In this document: positions 33,901 to 41,290 of the stretch, in pieces
How the letters are laid out: each line of letters starts with the position of its first letter
Position numbering within the stretch: the stretch's first letter is position 1
DNA from: Saprospiraceae bacterium
GTDB taxonomy: Bacteria; Bacteroidota; Bacteroidia; Chitinophagales; Saprospiraceae
NCBI GenBank assembly: GCA_026129545.1
Contig: JAHCHX010000004.1
Coordinates: 62,001-126,000, forward strand
Length of the DNA stretch: 64,000 nt
Direction: 5' to 3'
Made by a program: the position numbers and the translations under genes
Notes under the pieces: model-generated
What the model was told of the DNA's origin: nothing
The model's input: only the letters and a program-made list of their open reading frames with translations
The model's database searches: none

Positions 33901-35467
33901 CCTGTTCCGAATGGCCGACTCCCTATCGCGGGCCGAATCGGTGGCAAGCCCCCTGCGCGACACCAACTACCTGCACTTCCAATTGAACATGGCCGCCCAG
34001 CAGTTCAACTTTTTCCTGTCGCAAGTGCCGTTCATGGAAGCCGCCACGCTGGCCGCCGCAGAAGAATATCGCCTCGCCCAAGGGCGCTTGGGCGGCCTCT
34101 TCTCGGTGGACTCCCTGTTGCTCAACCTCTCAAAATCCGAAAACCGCTCCGCCAGCCTCACAGCCCTGCACGGTCACGGCATCTGCCAGTTCTATTTCCA
34201 CCAATACGCCCGCATACCCGGCTCGCTCGACTCCGCTCTATTGGCTTACCACGACATCCTGCGCCGCACCGACTCGCTCTACTTCGACACCCTCTCCACC
34301 ATGCCCGTGAACCTCCAAACGCTGCTGGCCGCAGAAAATGCCATTGAACTGGCGGCCAGCATAGTGCTGCGCGGGCAAATGCTGGACGCGGCCACCAACG
34401 GCTACCTGCCCGAGGGCATCTACCAGCGGGCGGTCGTAAGCGCCGAAGGGTTGCCTTATGGCTACTTGCTGAATAACGGACAATTCCGCGTGGACTTGCC
34501 GGGCAGTTGGAAAGCACCCGTCCGGTTGTTCGTGCGGGCACCCGGCTACCGACCTGCCGAAATGACCGTGCTGCCCCAGGATTTTGATAAAGCCATAGTG
34601 GTGCGTTTGGTGGCTGATACGGTGACCGCCGCCGTGCAAGACCCGCCCCCATCCACGCAAAACACTGCCCAAATCCTCGCCGACATCAACCGCTCCATGG
34701 TGCGCATACAGGGCGGCACTTTCACCATGGGCTGCCTCGACGAAAAACGCGATGGAAGCTGCGCCGATACCGAAAAACCCTACCGCGACGTCACCCTCGG
34801 CGACTACTACATCGGCGCGACGGAGGTGACTATCGAACAGTACCTGATTTTTTGCGACGAAACCAAAACGCATTACCCCGAATGGCTGGAGCCGGGAAAC
34901 GAGTACAACATAGAGACGGGGACAAATGATTATTACAAACGAAGGGGTATGAGCCGCGAGAATAAAAAACACCCCATCACGGGCGTTTCGTGGAACGATG
35001 CTGTGGCCTATTGCGAGTGGCTCTCGAAAAAAACCGGCCAACCATACCGCCTGCCCACCGAAGCCGAATGGGAATATGCGGCCCGGGGCGGCATCGCGTG
35101 GAAAGACGGCCTTCAATACGCGGGCAGCAACAACATAGATGAGGTGGCTTGGTACGAGGGCAACTCGGGCAGCCAGACGCACCCCGTGGCGGGTAAAAAG
35201 CCCAATCAGCGCGGCCTCTACGACATGAGCGGCAACGTGTGGGAGTGGTGTCAGGATGTCTGGCACGACAATTATCAGGGCGCCCCCTTGGACGGCCGCG
35301 CTTGGATGGATGGCGGCAGCAGTGGCACCGCCGTGTTGCGCGGCGGCTTGTGGGGCAACGTTGGTTCGAATTGTCGCCCGGCCTCTCGCATCTGGGATCT
35401 ACGGGACGGCAGGGACCGCGACTTCGGGTTCCGCTTGGCCAGGGCGGCCTCGGCGGGGGGGCGGTAA
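30989..35467 (+). CDS. DGR-diversified multi-domain receptor: membrane, vWA-like and FGE/CLec-fold domains
   Basis: 1492 residues. Visible in order: helical N-terminal region (1-95, resembling the CoxE-type segment LRALKSHG...), membrane segment at 116-136, a beta-rich exposed region (150-340), membrane segment 353-373, a region with vWA-like pattern (about 455-620: DYLFLVERPS, APLTVFFHDGNFHSF, YRLVLIGTGHG), a 42-residue Q/N/T/P linker (670-712) encoded by heptamers, a winged-helix-like stretch, a third membrane segment (about 892-912), a helical region, a carboxypeptidase-regulatory-like fold, and an FGE/sulfatase-modifying domain (about 1237-1492: IQGGTFTMG, GVSWNDAVAYCEWL, PTEAEWEYAARGG, DMSGNVWEWC). 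The last 40 residues are the VR. It is the probable sensor of the MoxR system. The start is the ATG 15 bp after a REP dyad. Confidence 0.82.
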   Translation: MLKMQPQHTHIALPLEQFFAQLHAAGFRMDTARKMRLLRALKSHGAEHIGNVEQLKYALAPFVATTPEEQRRFYEFFDAFYRDCELEADKWADGETDPGEPPSHKPPPPGFWKKHRWWLALLPALLAAWFAAPYIKNWLTPLPPSLPPARIEYAGPDDNIRREGQQKPFKNATTDIHPDSCRWEVRDAETGALEHADTALHLDWAAQGYGSTKKIILNAGTRGKDSMQVNIHCANPPAMPLWTAPESPLLQGREYEFAVAPKEKNARVQWFLQGSIGGGIRRDTTIWATKIRYAFEGNGPASVTCKVYFNEKNCYAEEVRSYTVGTDKPMLPLADLRYDTPRTEARLKIWVWLLFLLPLLPAGWLIWRWWQKRHEKPQLLTDDELAAKHPLHDKAPYLIPYLPQDGKISTPPDFFRMADVLRRREESEHREVDVPASVRATVDSGGFPTLLERRNTTPPDYLFLVERPSAQDQQGRLFERLTSFFRKQDAPLTVFFHDGNFHSFWSDEKPDGVSLDFLQKQHAGYRLVLIGTGHGLYNPYDTRLPALRRSLLDALQFWKKSLLLSTLPVSGWAAQEVLLHRHFLLYPADTEGIRAGLEALDALEEHEPGPYTKWEETLARHRSDPNPRLQLWDTVEQHRDFLTPRSVNEGGSPSNGNLSTFIKASAGKPTTSNQQPTTNNQQQTTSNQQQTTNNQQPPTGNQQPTTNNQQPTSDFKWLCGLAVSVLPDFSLTVAIGKKMGLEVTHDSLLRLSRIPWLNQNEPDHYLRLALLAQLSPEEERLAREAVAEELEAVRKNVVGGYAELDWKTSLAIHRFALDPQHPEHRQTLRELMQLGLLSEGQLRELDGLVQRRLEPGPDGEAVNQSHHLTAPAGTRFAAYLDRKLFFTPNMVWALLLTALSLGMLAWGWWQQRQWQQQAEPPASMLAQQEAVVDSALLWHNEAVRMALKIRAEEEYVVWAGTLQDTARAAGRLFRMADSLSRAESVASPLRDTNYLHFQLNMAAQQFNFFLSQVPFMEAATLAAAEEYRLAQGRLGGLFSVDSLLLNLSKSENRSASLTALHGHGICQFYFHQYARIPGSLDSALLAYHDILRRTDSLYFDTLSTMPVNLQTLLAAENAIELAASIVLRGQMLDAATNGYLPEGIYQRAVVSAEGLPYGYLLNNGQFRVDLPGSWKAPVRLFVRAPGYRPAEMTVLPQDFDKAIVVRLVADTVTAAVQDPPPSTQNTAQILADINRSMVRIQGGTFTMGCLDEKRDGSCADTEKPYRDVTLGDYYIGATEVTIEQYLIFCDETKTHYPEWLEPGNEYNIETGTNDYYKRRGMSRENKKHPITGVSWNDAVAYCEWLSKKTGQPYRLPTEAEWEYAARGGIAWKDGLQYAGSNNIDEVAWYEGNSGSQTHPVAGKKPNQRGLYDMSGNVWEWCQDVWHDNYQGAPLDGRAWMDGGSSGTAVLRGGLWGNVGSNCRPASRIWDLRDGRDRDFGFRLARAASAGGR
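32998..33123 (+). repeat. 18 coding heptanucleotide repeats inside the DGR target
   Basis: Eighteen units of AACCAAC/AACCAGC/AACAAAC, 126 bp in total, a multiple of 3, so the frame is kept. They encode the Q/N/T/P linker at residues 670-712. Gain or loss of one unit by slippage would frameshift the gene before the VR. The array matches the unit of the 25282-25842 array 7 kb upstream. Confidence 0.92.
35326..35446 (+). repeat. DGR variable region (VR)
   Basis: The 3' end of the target gene (residues 1447-1486) aligns without gaps, offset 278 bp, to the TR at 35604-35724. Up to the GGTTCCGCTTGGCC segment the two differ at about 19 TR adenines and at one TR cytosine (TCG to TTG, L1454). Altered residues include G1456, V1458, G1459, I1468, W1469, D1470, L1471, D1473, G1474, D1476, R1477, D1478 and F1479. 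The identical G+C-rich end (GGGTTCCGCTTGGCCAG) is the likely IMH-type recognition site. After 35446 homology is lost. Confidence 0.95.
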
Positions 35468-35527
35468 CCCTATGGCACTTTTACCCTCTTACCCTTTGCC
35501 CTTTTTTTCTTTTATTTTTTTTCTTCA

Positions 35528-35550
35528 TTCGGCGAAGCCGAAAAAATTTT
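35528..35550 (+). terminator. Terminator of DGR target gene
   Basis: Hairpin TTCGGC (35528-35533) with GCCGAA (35537-35542), loop GAA, followed by AAAATTTTTTTT. A second U-rich hairpin (TTGAAAA...TTTTCAA, 35553-35572) follows. It separates the target message from the TR RNA, or is read through to make one transcript. Confidence 0.7.
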
Positions 35551-35603
35551 TTTTGAAAAGGTTTTTTTTCAAAAAATGCGAAATTTGCAGCGGGTATGGC
35601 GCC

Positions 35604-35724
35604 CACCGCCGTGTTGCGCGGCGGCTCGTGGAACAACAATGAATCGAATTGTCGCCCGGCCTCTCGCAACAGGAATCAACGGAACAACAGGAACAACAAC
35701 AACGGGTTCCGCTTGGCCAGAACT
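35604..35724 (+). repeat. DGR template repeat (TR)
   Basis: A 121-bp adenine-rich copy of the VR, encoding in the VR frame a string of Asn (AAC) codons: GSWNNNES-NCRPASR-NRNQRNNRNNNNGFRLA. AAC-rich TRs maximise accessible amino acids while avoiding stop codons when A is changed. It lies 136 bp after the target stop, on the same strand as the VR. Confidence 0.95.
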
Positions 35725-35871
35725 GCTCAGAATCACGGCCAGTACACAAAGCATTTTGCACGGGATTGGGACTACGGTTCCGCCCGGCTGAGATGAGTAG
35801 CCCAGGCGCCATGCCCAGGTCTATGCTTGGTCTCGAGCAATCGGGACGAATAAGACCGAACAGGTCGCGTG

Positions 35872-35930
35872 GCCCCGGTACGGCTGGTAGCCCCGAGCAT
35901 TCGGGGTCGAACGTCGCGCCGGGGCTTTTT
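35872..35930 (+). terminator. Terminator of the TR RNA
   Basis: Outer stem GCCCCGG (35872-35878) with CCGGGGC (35919-35925) followed by TTTTT. Inside it lies a hairpin CCCCGA (35891-35896) with TCGGGG (35901-35906), loop GCAT. A strong intrinsic terminator for plus-strand transcription from the TR. Confidence 0.88.
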
Positions 35931-35961
35931 GTCTCCTCGCCGCCTCTATCTTCTGCGTCTT

Positions 35962-36066
35962 TTATACCTTGATTCGCTAGGATTTGTCAGATGTCTATGA
36001 TTGATTTCCTTGATTTTGAGCAGATTGCGCTTTTGCCATGCACAAAACCTAACGGCGCGAAGTATA
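35962..36066 (+). repeat. MITE-like ATACCTTGATTCGCTAG element, copy A
   Basis: A 105-bp element starting TTATACCTTGATTCGCTAGG and ending GGCGCGAAGTATA. Near-identical copies lie at 42079-42184 and 50982-51088. The ends are roughly inverted (TTATACCTCG/CGAGGCATAA in copy B). Here it sits between the TR terminator and the RT gene. Confidence 0.75.
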
Positions 36067-36135
36067 GAGCCGTTTTGCCCGACGTTTACGAAACCTTCAA
36101 GGTTTCGTAAACGTGGAAAACGTGGAAACGGTCTA

Positions 36136-37194
36136 TTATTCAAAAATCTCGCGGTTCAGTTTCCGCCTTAGCCGCCAGGTATTCGCTTGGAGGGCATGGC
36201 CTTCCCAGCCACGCAAGCCGCGGTGGAATTCCTCCAGGGTGATTTTTTCTTTGAAAAAGGCGGCGATTCGACGGCGCGTGCGCTTGCGGAATCGGCGCAC
36301 GTTGCTGGAAGGGAGCAACCGAAAATGAGGAAAGATGCGAAAACCCAGAAAAGTGACCCCTTCCGAGGTGCGATACACGCGGCTTTTGCGCTCGTGCAGG
36401 AGCAGCCGGAAGTCTTGCAGAAAGACTTCGATGGCTTTTTTCACTTCCCACAGTTCTTCTTTGGAATGGCCGAACACGACGAAGTCGTCCACATAGCGGA
36501 GGTACGGCATGCCGAGCGTTTCGCGCACGAAGTGGTCGAGGCGGTTGAGATAGAAGTTGCCCCAGAGTTGGCTGGTGAGGTTGCCGATGGGCAGGCCGCG
36601 TCGGCGCAACCCCTCCCCCACTAGGAGGGGAGTCATATCGTCGCCGGGAAAGTAGGCGATGTGTTCCTCCTGCGGGTTGGAGTTGTCTATGATGAGGTCA
36701 ATGAGCCAAAGGGTGTTGCGGCAGCCGATTTTGCGGCGGAGTTCGCGCTTGAGGATTTGGTGGTCAATGGAAGGGAAGAATTTTTTGACGTCGCATTTTA
36801 GCACGAAGGGGTATTTCAGACAGTAGGCCTGAAAGCGGTTGGCGGCTTTGTGGGTGCCTTTGCCCTTGCGGTTGGCGTAGGTGTCGGCAATCATGCTGCC
36901 CTCCAGAATAGGCGCGATGACGTTGCACAGCGCATGGTGCACCACGCGGTCGCGATAGGGCGCGGCGCTTATCATGCGGGGCTTGGGGTCGAGGATGTGG
37001 AAGGCACGGTAGGGGCCGGGCTGGTAGGTTCGGGTCTCGAGTTCGGCTTTTAGGGCAAAGAGGTTGCGCTCCAGTTCCACGTTGAAGCGGCCCACATTGG
37101 GCTGAAAGCGCTTTCCCCGCTGCGCTTTTTGCGCCGCCAAGAGCAGGTTCTGAAAGTCCGTGATGGCGGGCCAAAGGTTTTTGTGTGTTTTCAT
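36136..37194 (-). CDS. DGR reverse transcriptase
   Basis: 352 residues from the ATG at 37194, overlapping the Avd stop (ATGA). RT motifs are in order: YRDRVVHHALCNVIAP (motif 1), VLKCDVKKFFPSIDH (motif 3/A), LPIGNLTSQLWGNFYLN (motif 4, with the SQ typical of DGR RTs), YLRYVDDFVVFGHS (YVDD active site) and VTFLGFRIFP. No maturase or endonuclease domain follows, unlike group II introns. It copies the TR RNA into cDNA with errors opposite adenines, which replaces the VR. It is on the opposite strand to VR and TR and converges on them. Confidence 0.95.
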   Translation of the reverse strand: MKTHKNLWPAITDFQNLLLAAQKAQRGKRFQPNVGRFNVELERNLFALKAELETRTYQPGPYRAFHILDPKPRMISAAPYRDRVVHHALCNVIAPILEGSMIADTYANRKGKGTHKAANRFQAYCLKYPFVLKCDVKKFFPSIDHQILKRELRRKIGCRNTLWLIDLIIDNSNPQEEHIAYFPGDDMTPLLVGEGLRRRGLPIGNLTSQLWGNFYLNRLDHFVRETLGMPYLRYVDDFVVFGHSKEELWEVKKAIEVFLQDFRLLLHERKSRVYRTSEGVTFLGFRIFPHFRLLPSSNVRRFRKRTRRRIAAFFKEKITLEEFHRGLRGWEGHALQANTWRLRRKLNREIFE

Positions 37195-37532
37195 GGCAGA
37201 CTTTTGAGCCAAGCACCGACTTGAGCGCCGATGTTGTTGATTTTGTCCTGCACATATTCGTAGCGGCGCAAATCGAGGCAGTGGAGGTCTTTGGCCAATC
37301 GAACGAGATAGCGGAGTTTTTCCAGTTCGAGATTGACACGCTGCAGGATGTGCTTTTTGGCCTCGGCGCGAGAGAAATATGCTTCGACAAGCATTTGCAG
37401 GATGTCGGTCAGCAGGTTTTGAATGCGGTCGGCGAGCACAAATTTTTGGTGACGCGGAAATTTGACCAATCGCGGCACGAGGTAAAGGAGGAGGTCATAG
37501 GTATGGGTGACGACGGTTTCTTTTTCTTGCAT
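37191..37532 (-). CDS. Avd-like accessory variability determinant
   Basis: 113 residues from the ATG at 37532 (MQEKETVVTHTYDLLLYLVP). It consists of four predicted helices (TYDLLLYLVPRLVKFPRHQ, ADRIQNLLTDILQMLVEAY, EAKKHILQRVNLELEKLRYL, RRYEYVQDKINNIGAQVG), the four-helix bundle of Avd proteins that bind the RT and template RNA as a pentamer. The longer in-frame ORF to 37703 reads through REP palindromes and is unlikely to be translated. The stop overlaps the RT start by 4 nt. Confidence 0.88.
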   Translation of the reverse strand: MQEKETVVTHTYDLLLYLVPRLVKFPRHQKFVLADRIQNLLTDILQMLVEAYFSRAEAKKHILQRVNLELEKLRYLVRLAKDLHCLDLRRYEYVQDKINNIGAQVGAWLKSLP

Positions 37533-37588
37533 GATGACAAATTTTTCGGGCAGAAAACAAAACAAAAAGTTTTTCATTCTACTTTTGC

Positions 37589-37690
37589 AACGTCGGAAGT
37601 AAACGTCAGTAAACGTCGGAAGGATTTCAAACCCCAACGTCGGAAGGGTTTCAAACCCTTCCGACGTTACGAACACCCTTCCGACGTTCG
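37589..37690. repeat. REP family 2 cluster between avd and RAYT 2
   Basis: Several copies of the AACGTCGGAAGGGTTT / AAACCCTTCCGACGTT dyad, including a perfect palindrome at 37636-37668, plus degenerate half-sites (AACGTCGGAAGTAAACGTC). This is the shared upstream region of avd (minus) and RAYT 2 (plus). Confidence 0.88.
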
Positions 37691-37715
37691 GACGAAACAA
37701 CAAAACCCTTCAACA

Positions 37716-38417
37716 ATGAAAAAACATACTTCCCCCATGCGATGCGGTGTTTTTTACCACATCTACAATCGGGGCATCAACGGTGAAGACCTGTTCAAAG
37801 AAGAGCGCAATTACGCATTCTTCTTGCGACAGTATGCGAAGTACATCCAACCCGTCGCAGAGACTTACGCTTATTGTCTGTTGAAAAATCATTTTCACTT
37901 GTTGGTGAAGACGCGGGCGGCGGCGGACATTCTTCGGAACATCAACGTCGGATATCCCAACGTCGGAAGGGTTTCAAACCCTTCCGACGTTACGTCCGAC
38001 GTTACGGACGTTACGAACACCCCTTCCGACGTTTCGTCCGACGCTACGAACGCCGACAAAATCATCAGCAACCAGTTCTCCAAACTTTTCAACAGTTATG
38101 CCCAAGCCATCAACAAAGCTTATAGGCGCACGGGCGGCCTGTTTGAAGAACTGTTCCGGCGCATTCCGGTGGACGACGATGATTACTTTGTTCAATTGGT
38201 ATATTACATTCACGCTAACCCGCAAAAACATGGGTTTGTGGAGGATTTTCGTGATTATTCGCACTCTTCTTATCATGCCCATTTGTCGAAAATGGACACC
38301 AAACTCAAAAGGACAGAATTGTTGAATTGGTTTGGGGATGAGGAGGGTTATCAAAAATATCACCTGCCGAATCAGGTGTTGGAACATTTGGAAAAATTTG
38401 AAATCGAATTTGATTAA
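37716..38417 (+). mobile_element. RAYT 2: REP-associated tyrosine transposase with in-frame REP insertion
   Basis: 233 residues from the ATG at 37716. It has GVFYHIYNRGINGEDLF, the HUH motif LLKNHFHLLVK (H-F-H), a YAQAINKAYRRTGGLFEELF segment and the catalytic tyrosine in QLVYYIHANPQKHGF. Between the HUH motif and ISNQFSKLFNSY, about 38 residues (NVGYPNVGRVSNPSDVTSD...) are the translation of its own REP palindromes (37941-38055), inserted without breaking the frame. The gene is flanked on both sides by the same palindromes. It may still be active because this loop is variable in RAYTs. Confidence 0.9.
37941..38055 (+). repeat. REP family 2 dyads inserted within the RAYT 2 coding sequence
   Basis: Contains AACGTCGGAAGGGTTTCAAA-CCCTTCCGACGTTACG and further GACGTTACG half-sites, identical in sequence to the flanking non-coding palindromes. 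Translated as a Val/Ser/Thr/Asp-rich loop. Confidence 0.9.
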
Positions 38418-38425
38418 CTGAAAAA

Positions 38426-38535
38426 TGAACGTCGGAAGGGTTTCGCGGCCCCCAACGTCGGAAGGGTTCAAAACCCTTCCGACGTTACATAAACCCTTCC
38501 GACGTTACGTTACAAACCCTTCCGACGTTACGCAA
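38426..38535. repeat. REP family 2 cluster downstream of RAYT 2
   Basis: Repeated AACGTCGGAAGGGTTT and CCCTTCCGACGTTACG units ending 2 bp before the parC start codon. The parC leader is therefore made almost entirely of palindromes. Confidence 0.88.
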
Positions 38536-38537
38536 AT

Positions 38538-41258
38538 ATGGCAAAGCAAAAACGCGACAACTCCACGCCCCCCACCACCTCGCACAATCACGAGGACACC
38601 GTCATCACCCTCTCAGGGATGTACCAGAATTACTTTCTGGACTACGCTTCCTACGTCATTCTCGAACGCGCCGTGCCAGCCATCGAGGACGGCCTCAAGC
38701 CTGTGCAGCGCCGCATCCTGCACGCTATGTACGAGCAGCACGACGGGCGCTACCACAAAGTCGCCAACCTTATCGGCCAGACGATGCAGTTCCATCCGCA
38801 CGGCGACGCGGCCATCGGCGATGCGCTCGTGAATATGGGCCAGAAGGAGTTGCTCATTGATTGCCAAGGCAACTGGGGCGATTACCGCACGGGCGATAAC
38901 GCCGCCGCGCCGCGCTACATCGAGGCACGCTTGACAAAATTTGCCCTCGACGTGGCGTTCAACCACGACACCACGGTGTGGCAACTCAGTTACGACGGTC
39001 GCAAACGCGAACCCGTGACGTTGCCCATGAAATTCCCGCTCGTGCTGGCGCATGGGGTGGAGGGCATCGCGGTGGGTTTGAGCACCAAGATTTTGCCGCA
39101 CAATTTTATCGAAATCATCAAGGCGAGCATCGCGTGTTTGAAAGGCCGGAAGTCGGAGTTGATTCCCGATTTCCCCACGGGCGGCATGATTGACGCTTCG
39201 AGCTACAACGGCGGCACGCGCGGCGGCAAAGTGCGTGTCCGCGCCCGCATCAAAGAGGAAGACAAAAAAACGCTCCACGTCACAGAAATACCTTTCGGTG
39301 TCACCACTGCCGACTTGATGGAGAGCATCGTGAAGGCCAACGAAAAAGGCCAAATCAAAATCAAAAAAGTGACAGACAAGACGGCGGCCAATGTGGATGT
39401 GGAAATCGAACTGCTGCCCGGCACCAGCCCCGACGTGACGATTGACGCGCTCTACGCCTTCACCGATTGCGAGGTCAGCATCAGTCCCAACTGCTGCGTC
39501 ATCGTGGACAACAAACCCCTGTTCACCGACGTGAACGAGTTGCTCCGCATCTCCACCGAAAACACGAAGGAACTGCTGCGGATGGAGTTGGAAATCCTGA
39601 AACACGATTTGGAGGAAAAACTTCATTTTTCCTCGCTGGAAAAGATTTTTATCGAAAACCGCATCTACCGCGACATCGAGGAGTGCGAGACTTGGGAGGC
39701 CGTCATTTCGACCATTGACGTGGGTTTGAAAAAATACGTCATCACGCCATCGGAAGCGGGTTTTTCAAAAGAAACAAAGAAAATCAAGTTGCTGCGCGAC
39801 GTGACGGAAGACGACATCGTGCGCCTCACCGAAATCCGTATCAAGCGCATTTCCAAGTACAACTCCTTCAAGGCCGACGAGGAAATCGCCAAACTGAACG
39901 AGGAACTCGAACAGACCAAGCACCATCTCGCGCACCTCACGGAGTATGCCATTGATTATTTTGAAAACTTGTTGGCAAAACACGGCAAAGGCCGCGAGCG
40001 CCGCACCGAAATCGCCCAGTTCGACACTATCCAGGCGACGGCGGTGGTGGCGAACAACGCCAAACTTTACGTCAACCGCGCCGACGGCTTCATCGGTTAT
40101 GGCCTCAAAAAGGACGAGTTCGTGCAAGATTGCTCCGACATTGACGACATCATCGTGTTCCGCCGCGACGGGGTGATGAAGGTGGTGAAAATCGGCGACA
40201 AAACCTTCGTCGGCAAAGACATCGTGCACGTCGCCGTTTGGAAGAAAAACGACGAGCGCACCACTTACAACATGGCCTACGTGGACGGCAAATCGGGGCG
40301 CACCTACGTCAAGCGTTTCAACGTGACGGCCATCACCCGCGACAAGGAATATCAACTCGGCTCTGACGCGAAGAACTCCAAGTTGCTCTACCTCACGGTG
40401 AACCCCAACGGCGAGAGCGAGGTCGTGACCGTGACGCTCAGCCCGGGCAGCACGGCGAAAATTAAAGTGTTCGACTACGATTTTGGGGAACTGGCCATTA
40501 AAGGCCGCGACTCGCAGGGCAATATTTTGACCAAATACCCGGTGAAACAAATCCGCCAAAAAGAGGTCGGCAAGAGCACCATCGGCGCGCAAAAACTGTG
40601 GTTCGACGACATCACGGGCCGCCTCAACACGCAGGAGCGCGGCCATCTGCTGGGAGAATTCGACACGGGCGACAGCCTTTTCATCCTCTACAACGACGGC
40701 TCCTACGAAGTGACCGACACCGACGTGCAGCAGCGATTCGAGATGAAAGAAATCCTCACGCTCTGCAAACTCACGCCCGACCTTGTGGTGAACGCCGTCC
40801 ACTTCGACGGCCACAAGGGCTGGACGATGGTGAAGCGTTTCCGCATCGAGACCAACAAACTCAAAGAACGCTTCTCCTTTCTCACCGACCACCCGAAGTC
40901 GAAACTGCTTTTCGCTTCCGTCAAGGAAAACCCGCGCATCAAGTACACCTTGAAAATAAAGGGCAAAGCCATGACGGGCGAGGTATCGCTTGGCGACTTC
41001 ATGGACGTGAAAGGTTGGAAAGCCGTCGGCAACCGCCTCAGCGACCAGATGCTTGGCGGGGTGAAGGAAATCGAGGCGGGCGAGGTAAGCCGGAAGTCTG
41101 TTCCGGCTCAAACTGAATCGGCACCGGCGCAACAGGCCAGCCTTTTTGGCGAGGAAGAGGAATTAAGCCGGAACACCGCTCCGGCAGAAAAACCCGACGA
41201 GAAAGAGGCTGGCGACAAGAAGACGTATAAGGCGGGGGATACGATTGAGTTTGATTGA
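38538..41258 (+). CDS. parC: DNA topoisomerase IV subunit A
   Basis: 906 residues. YFLDYASYVILERAVPAIEDGLKPVQRRILH is the ParC-type (not GyrA-type) opening in Bacteroidota. The DNA-cleaving tyrosine is in DNAAAPRYIEARL (about residue 130). A coiled-coil region (about 420-480) and a C-terminal beta-pinwheel domain follow. The last 60 residues are an acidic, Pro/Ala-rich tail. With ParE it decatenates sister chromosomes. No parE is adjacent. The start follows a REP cluster, so the original leader has probably been replaced. Confidence 0.93.
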   Translation: MAKQKRDNSTPPTTSHNHEDTVITLSGMYQNYFLDYASYVILERAVPAIEDGLKPVQRRILHAMYEQHDGRYHKVANLIGQTMQFHPHGDAAIGDALVNMGQKELLIDCQGNWGDYRTGDNAAAPRYIEARLTKFALDVAFNHDTTVWQLSYDGRKREPVTLPMKFPLVLAHGVEGIAVGLSTKILPHNFIEIIKASIACLKGRKSELIPDFPTGGMIDASSYNGGTRGGKVRVRARIKEEDKKTLHVTEIPFGVTTADLMESIVKANEKGQIKIKKVTDKTAANVDVEIELLPGTSPDVTIDALYAFTDCEVSISPNCCVIVDNKPLFTDVNELLRISTENTKELLRMELEILKHDLEEKLHFSSLEKIFIENRIYRDIEECETWEAVISTIDVGLKKYVITPSEAGFSKETKKIKLLRDVTEDDIVRLTEIRIKRISKYNSFKADEEIAKLNEELEQTKHHLAHLTEYAIDYFENLLAKHGKGRERRTEIAQFDTIQATAVVANNAKLYVNRADGFIGYGLKKDEFVQDCSDIDDIIVFRRDGVMKVVKIGDKTFVGKDIVHVAVWKKNDERTTYNMAYVDGKSGRTYVKRFNVTAITRDKEYQLGSDAKNSKLLYLTVNPNGESEVVTVTLSPGSTAKIKVFDYDFGELAIKGRDSQGNILTKYPVKQIRQKEVGKSTIGAQKLWFDDITGRLNTQERGHLLGEFDTGDSLFILYNDGSYEVTDTDVQQRFEMKEILTLCKLTPDLVVNAVHFDGHKGWTMVKRFRIETNKLKERFSFLTDHPKSKLLFASVKENPRIKYTLKIKGKAMTGEVSLGDFMDVKGWKAVGNRLSDQMLGGVKEIEAGEVSRKSVPAQTESAPAQQASLFGEEEELSRNTAPAEKPDEKEAGDKKTYKAGDTIEFD

Positions 41259-41290
41259 AAGCGCATAAAAAACGCAGGTGAGGGTGGTAG

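Larger units (their letters stand above)
35580..35930 (+). ncRNA. Putative DGR template RNA (TR plus structured 3' spacer)
   Basis: The segment starting just before the TR and ending at a strong nested terminator has no supported gene, although it is open in frame (MAPTAVLRGGSWNNNESNC...). In known DGRs the RT primes cDNA from an RNA containing TR and a downstream structured spacer. Here the spacer contains GGTCT...AGACC (35829-35857), ACCGAACAGGT and other short dyads. Both the RNA's promoter and its exact ends are inferred. Confidence 0.6.

Noticed and set aside
35596..35796. Small ORF beginning MAPTAVLRGGSWNNN
   Set aside because: It is the TR read in the VR frame. The template is used as RNA, and the ORF runs into the structured spacer.
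36136..37194. Group II intron reverse transcriptase
   Set aside because: No maturase X or endonuclease domain follows, the motif 4 contains the SQ of DGR RTs, and a coupled Avd-like gene and VR/TR pair are present.
37185..37715. N-terminal extension of the RAYT 2 frame
   Set aside because: It runs antisense through avd and REP palindromes; the homologous protein begins at the ATG at 37716.
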